NCBI GenBank assembly: GCA_021789795.1
Contig: JAJYJA010000159.1
Coordinates: forward strand, 1 to 5,572
Source: Deltaproteobacteria bacterium
Lineage (GTDB): Bacteria; Desulfobacterota; Desulfobulbia; Desulfobulbales; VMSU01
Direction of reading: 5' to 3'
Length of the DNA stretch: 5,572 nt
Part shown: positions 5,219 to 5,572 of the stretch, piece after piece
How positions within the stretch are numbered: the stretch's first letter is position 1
How the letters are laid out: every line of letters begins with the position of its first letter
Notes under the pieces: model-generated
Databases searched by the model: none
What the model was told of the DNA's origin: nothing
Seen by the model: the letters and a program-made list of their open reading frames with translations, nothing else
Position numbers and translations under genes: made by a program

Positions 5219-5500
5219 CTAACAGCACTCAATCACCGCGTCCTTGCCCTTGAGCCAACGCTGAATCACGTAGGAGGCGCAACCCACCCCCGGATTCACG
5301 GAGATGGCCTGGGCCGGGCAGTTCAAGGCGCAGGCCCCGCACTCCATGCAGCCGTCCAGATCAACGATCACCGCCCGCCGGTTAGGGCCGCGGGCAAAGA
5401 CCCGCTGGGGGCAGACCTGAAGACACTGGCCGCAGCCCACGCAGGCCTCCTCGTTAAACCGCAGGGTGGCGACCCCGGGCAGGTATCGGAAATCCTTCAT
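5219..5500 (-). CDS. hgcB: HgcB-type ferredoxin of mercury methylation
   Basis: HgcB is a small 2[4Fe-4S] ferredoxin that, with the membrane corrinoid protein HgcA, converts inorganic mercury to methylmercury in anaerobes; it is thought to reduce the corrinoid cobalt. From the ATG at 5500 the protein has 93 residues. Cluster one is C20-x2-C23-x2-C26-x3-C30 and cluster two C51-x2-C54-x2-C57-x3-C61 (CMECGACALNCP). Beyond ordinary ferredoxins it has the isolated Cys74 in NPGVGCA and ends in Cys92-Cys93, matching the extra cysteine and terminal Cys pair typical of HgcB. The N-terminus MKDFRYLPGVATL also fits. GGAGG (plus-strand 5506-5510) five bases before this ATG fixes the start; an in-frame upstream ATG at 5530 lies inside the preceding frame. 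The start overlaps the upstream gene's stop as ATGA. Confidence 0.88.
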   Translation of the reverse strand: MKDFRYLPGVATLRFNEEACVGCGQCLQVCPQRVFARGPNRRAVIVDLDGCMECGACALNCPAQAISVNPGVGCASYVIQRWLKGKDAVIECC

Positions 5501-5572
5501 TTTATCCTCCAAAACGCCTGGCCCACCCAAAGACCTACGGCCAGCAGCAGGGCCAAGACCTGCGCCGGGATG
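5497..5572 (-). CDS. hgcA: C-terminal end of the gene upstream of hgcB, probably hgcA (partial)
   Basis: On the minus strand one frame enters the window at 5571 and ends at TGA (5499-5497), overlapping the hgcB ATG by ATGA. The 24 visible residues, PAQVLALLLAVGLWVGQAFW followed by a short basic tail RIK, look like a final membrane helix with a cytoplasmic end. HgcA has an N-terminal corrinoid-binding domain and a C-terminal membrane domain of about five helices, and normally lies directly before hgcB. The identification therefore rests on context and one helix. The key cap-helix cysteine motif lies outside the window. Confidence 0.65.
   Translation of the reverse strand, partial: IPAQVLALLLAVGLWVGQAFWRIK

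Noticed and set aside
4957..5253. Plus-strand and minus-strand frames (also 4987-5232) across the insertion
   Set aside because: They read through the palindromic element; the sequence is explained by its inverted-repeat structure rather than coding.

Overview
The window looks like a piece of the chromosome of a flagellated anaerobe, most likely one of the former Deltaproteobacteria (Desulfobacterota). The main support is at the right edge: the minus strand carries a gene whose product matches HgcB, the two-cluster ferredoxin of mercury methylation, and just before it the last codons of what should be hgcA. These genes occur only in anaerobes. The main genes are GC-rich. The MazEF segment is visibly AT-richer and may have been acquired separately. 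The assignment to a group is inference; no marker fixes the species.

Layout. Bases 1-100 are a minus-strand copy of a short dispersed repeat ending in GTAACTATCC. Bases 101-349 are the leader region of a flagellin gene, with small hairpins, an unusually complete Shine-Dalgarno sequence, a possible 32-codon leader ORF and a good ribosome site. Bases 350-2758 encode an 802-residue flagellin. Its ends are conserved, and its middle is a long Ser/Thr/Gly-rich repeat array. A strong intrinsic terminator follows at 2797-2844. Bases 2912-4006 encode an M24 family metallopeptidase of Xaa-Pro dipeptidase/aminopeptidase type. A second, rearranged copy of the repeat lies at 4095-4200. A MazE/MazF-type toxin-antitoxin operon on the minus strand (4776 down to 4205) follows, with a clear sigma70-like promoter. 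Next is a complete 311-bp, largely palindromic insertion (4859-5169) bounded by the 8-bp direct repeat ATTTCGGA. Last come hgcB (5500-5219) and the end of hgcA.

How the parts relate. The flagellin, peptidase, toxin-antitoxin and hgcAB units look functionally independent. They are linked by the mobile repeat family: three copies (1-100, 4095-4200, 4859-5169) separate the modules. The GTAA-starting ends and 8-bp target duplication suggest a non-autonomous miniature element mobilised by an IS66-like transposase. No transposase is in the window. The clearest points for follow-up are this intact palindromic element between a mercury-methylation operon and a toxin-antitoxin promoter, the higher-order repeat in the flagellin, and the layered leader in front of the flagellin. 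I see no CRISPR array, rRNA or tRNA, and no clear multi-gene defence system.
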